64,000 bases of DNA from Micromonospora sp. MP36 (GTDB lineage: Bacteria > Actinomycetota > Actinomycetes > Mycobacteriales > Micromonosporaceae). The notes under the pieces are model-generated. The model did not search any database and had not been told where the DNA came from. It worked only from the letters and a program-made list of their open reading frames with translations. The position numbers were made by a program, and so were the translations under genes. The stretch lies in contig NZ_VSFA01000030.1 in NCBI RefSeq assembly GCF_008119785.1, forward strand, positions 1-64,000. Reading direction: 5' to 3'. This document shows positions 62,498-64,000 of this stretch, piece after piece. How positions within the stretch are numbered: the stretch's first letter is position 1; the number at the start of each line of letters is the position of its first letter.

Positions 62498-62498
62498 C
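62480..62498 (-). repeat. Right arm of the 19-bp inverted repeat
   Basis: Exact reverse complement of 60718-60736. The last four Ser codons and the TAG of the TetR gene lie within it. Confidence 0.7.
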
Positions 62499-62574
62499 GA
62501 CCCGAACGCGATCCCCCGTCGGCAGGCGCTGGGCGTCATCCCGGGATTCCCGCCGGGGCTGTGATCGAAATCCG

Positions 62575-62604
62575 TTGCCGGGGTCGCCGGGAAGTGGATA
62601 GCGT
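62575..62604 (+). promoter_or_regulatory. Candidate promoter of the rnz leader
   Basis: TTGCCG (62575-62580) and TAGCGT (62599-62604) are 18 nt apart and resemble a sigma-70-type -35/-10 pair. Transcription would begin near 62611, giving an untranslated leader of about 250 nt before the rnz start. Confidence 0.45.
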
Positions 62605-62610
62605 GGCGGT

Positions 62611-62860
62611 ACACGGGAAAGGAGGTGGTCCAGACTTGTATAGCAATCGGACTCGTGAGGTGGCTGTCCGCTAGCCGCTGTCCTCGACAGTAAATCCCGT
62701 CCGCCGCGAGGCGGGCACAGGCACCATCGTCGAGACCGTGTGGCAGCGGTGCGGCGAATCCACGACAGCCACCCGACCCCCGGGGTGCCGGCCCAGTCCA
62801 GCCGGCCCGTGCGCGAGCGCGGAAGCCCCGGGGGTCGCTTCATGCTCCAGGGGGTTTCCG
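62611..62860 (+). promoter_or_regulatory. Long structured 5' leader of ribonuclease Z (possible attenuator)
   Basis: A 363-nt gene gap (62498-62860) holds a full anti-16S match AAAGGAGGT (62618-62626), a 12-codon uORF, and nested stems: GGTGGCTGTC (62659-62668) with GACAGCCACC (62764-62773); CCGCTG/CAGCGG; CTCGAC/GTCGAG; a hairpin at 62699-62716 with a GCGA tetraloop; and CGACCCCCGGGG (62774-62785) with CCCCGGGGGTCG (62826-62837), enclosing a second GCGA-capped hairpin (62807-62822). The uORF stop lies inside the outer stem, as in ribosome-controlled attenuators. Not matched to a known RNA family by me. Confidence 0.6.
62636..62674 (+). CDS. 12-codon upstream ORF (leader peptide candidate)
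   Basis: A TTG start nine to ten nucleotides after an exceptionally strong ribosome-binding site encodes (M)YSNRTREVAVR and ends at TAG 62672. Several codons end in T (TAT, AAT, ACT, CGT, GCT), which is very unusual in this genome and suggests that the nucleotide sequence or slow decoding is selected. Its 3' half forms the 5' arm of the outer leader stem. No experimental evidence; the reading frame is inferred. Confidence 0.5.
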   Translation: MYSNRTREVAVR

Positions 62861-63790
62861 GTGTCCATGCGTGAGCTGGTGGTGCTCGGTACGGCCAGCC
62901 AGGCCCCCACCCGACACCGCAACCACAACGGCTACCTGCTGCGCTGGGACGACGAGGTGCTCCTCTTCGACCCCGGCGAGGGCACCCAGCGGCAGATGCT
63001 GCACACCGGGATCTCCGCCACCGATCTCACCCGGATCTGCGTCACCCACTTCCACGGCGATCACTGCCTGGGCCTGCCCGGCGTGATCCAGCGGCTCTCC
63101 CTGGACCGGGTACCGCACCCGGTGGCCGTCACCTTCCCGGCCGGCGGCGCCGAGTATTTCGCCCGCCTGCGCCACGCCTCGAGCTTCTACGAGGCCGCCG
63201 AGCTGACCGTGCAGCCGGTCCACACCGACGGGCAGCGGATCAGCGTGGGCGCCGGCACGCTGGAGGCCCGCCGGCTGCGGCACCCGATCGAGACGTACGG
63301 CTACCGGCTCGTCGAGCCGGACGGCTGCCGGATGCTGCCGGAGAAGCTGGCCGCGTACGGCATCGCCGGCCCGGCGGTCGGCGAGCTGCTGCGCGTCGGC
63401 CACCTGGACCTGGACGGACGCCGCGTCACCCGGGATGAGGTGAGCGTGACCCGCCCGGGCCAGCGGTTCGCCTTCGTGATGGACACCGGCCTCTGCGACG
63501 GGGTGTGGGCCCTGGCCGAGCACGCCGACCTGCTGGTCATCGAGTCGACGTTCCTGGAGTCGGAGGCCGCGCTCGCCGCCGAGGTCGGCCACCTGACCGC
63601 GGCGCAGGCCGCGCGGGTGGCGGCCGAGTCCGGGGTACGCACCCTCGTGCTCACCCACTTCTCCCAGCGGTACGCCGATCCGCGCCGGTTCGCCGACGAG
63701 GCCTGCGCGCACTTCACCGGCGAGCTGGTGATCGCCGAGGACCTGATGACCGTGCCGGTGCCGCCCCGGCGGGTAGCGTCGACCCGGTGA
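62861..63790 (+). CDS. rnz: Ribonuclease Z (tRNase Z), metallo-beta-lactamase fold
   Basis: A 309-residue RNase Z: MRELVVLGTASQAPTRHRNH at the N-terminus, the zinc-binding HFHGDHCLGLPG (about residues 63-72), FVMDTG, and later VIESTF and LTHFSQRY, with metal-binding Asp and His. It removes 3' trailers of tRNA precursors. GTG 62861 has AGGGGG six nucleotides upstream; the ATG two codons later (62867) is the alternative. The long structured leader suggests translational control. It overlaps the next gene by 4 nt (GTGA). Confidence 0.9.
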   Translation: MSMRELVVLGTASQAPTRHRNHNGYLLRWDDEVLLFDPGEGTQRQMLHTGISATDLTRICVTHFHGDHCLGLPGVIQRLSLDRVPHPVAVTFPAGGAEYFARLRHASSFYEAAELTVQPVHTDGQRISVGAGTLEARRLRHPIETYGYRLVEPDGCRMLPEKLAAYGIAGPAVGELLRVGHLDLDGRRVTRDEVSVTRPGQRFAFVMDTGLCDGVWALAEHADLLVIESTFLESEAALAAEVGHLTAAQAARVAAESGVRTLVLTHFSQRYADPRRFADEACAHFTGELVIAEDLMTVPVPPRRVASTR

Positions 63791-64000
63791 CCGTCTCCCT
63801 GCGCCCCGCCACCGAGGCCGACCTGATGGCGGTCGGTGCCCTGCACCAGCGCTCCCGGGTGGCGGCGTACGGATCGTTCCTGCCGGCCGAGGCGCTGGCC
63901 GAGCCGACGCCCGAGGCGATGGGCCGCTACTGGGTCGAACGCTGGCGGTGGGAGCGGACTGACCACCGGATGACCGTCGCCGAGCGTGACGGCCGGCTCG
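63787..64000 (+). CDS. GNAT family N-acetyltransferase, truncated by window end
   Basis: The first 71 codons of a GNAT protein: VTVSLRPATEADLMAVGALH opens with the usual beta1-alpha1 arrangement, and RMTVAERDGRL begins beta2. The acetyl-CoA-binding motif is beyond the end of the window. The GTG start overlaps the rnz stop, so it is co-transcribed with rnz. Confidence 0.72.
   Translation, partial: MTVSLRPATEADLMAVGALHQRSRVAAYGSFLPAEALAEPTPEAMGRYWVERWRWERTDHRMTVAERDGRL

Noticed and set aside
62617..62628. AAAGGAGGTGG taken as the 3' end of a 16S rRNA gene or fragment
   Set aside because: The flanking sequence does not resemble rRNA, and the motif matches anti-16S complementarity (that is, a ribosome-binding site) rather than rRNA itself when the following short ORF is considered.

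Overview
This 64 kb window is high-GC DNA from an actinobacterium with chromosomal housekeeping and metabolic genes, many GTG starts and tight ATGA/GTGA/TGATG gene overlaps. A mycothiol conjugate amidase, coenzyme F420 genes, a WhiB regulator, a DUF3499 gene and a DUF4307 gene place it in the Actinomycetota. Several palindromic intergenic repeats resemble those I remember from Micromonospora and Salinispora, so Micromonosporaceae is my best guess, but this is inference. There is no prophage, CRISPR array, rRNA or recognisable tRNA.

Layout. 0.05-0.75 kb: a toxin-first HigB/HigA-type module. 0.8-13.0 kb: a polyamine uptake and catabolism region. A leftward operon runs potD, potA, a tiny linker ORF, potB, potC, an FAD amine oxidoreductase, a saccharopine-dehydrogenase-like gene and an agmatinase. 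An Lrp/AsnC regulator is divergent from it, followed rightward by a class III aminotransferase, an FMN split-barrel protein and a second FAD oxidoreductase. 13.1-14.5 kb: DUF3499, a zincin-like protein that has lost its metal motif, and WhiB. 14.97-15.84 kb: two decayed genes (a DUF4331 gene with a large deletion and frameshifts, and a smaller remnant). 15.9-21.6 kb: F420 biosynthesis (fbiC, a membrane protein, fbiA, fbiB). 21.8-27.1 kb: an ArsR-like regulator, a hypothetical, a Nudix hydrolase, manC and a glycosyltransferase. 27.2-34.3 kb: a TIGR03089-like protein, acetoacetyl-CoA synthetase, thioesterase, small membrane protein, acyl-CoA dehydrogenase and UDP-glucose dehydrogenase. 34.5-39.4 kb: a 1633-residue membrane protein with an internal duplication. 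39.4-54.9 kb: purE-purK, a YyaL-type protein, a secreted protein, a GGDEF-EAL protein, mca, greA, threonine deaminase, a DUF4328 protein, an amidase, cystathionine gamma-synthase and a HIT protein. 55.0-60.6 kb: msrA and a three-gene operon for the dipeptide osmolyte N-acetylglutaminylglutamine amide (NAGGN), whose third gene is frameshifted. 60.7-62.5 kb: a divergent SDR/TetR pair bracketed by a perfect 19-bp inverted repeat. 62.5-64.0 kb: ribonuclease Z behind a long structured leader with a 12-codon upstream ORF, then a truncated GNAT gene.

How the genes work together. The polyamine region would import putrescine/spermidine (PotABCD), oxidise or transaminate amines and make putrescine from agmatine, probably under the Lrp-type regulator; the two divergent promoter regions share an ACGGAAT motif. 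The F420 genes supply FO and its lactyl and glutamyl additions, but FbiB lacks the usual C-terminal reductase domain. The NAGGN trio points to osmotic stress adaptation. The least explained element is the roughly 250-nt leader of ribonuclease Z, which has the layout of a translation-coupled attenuator.
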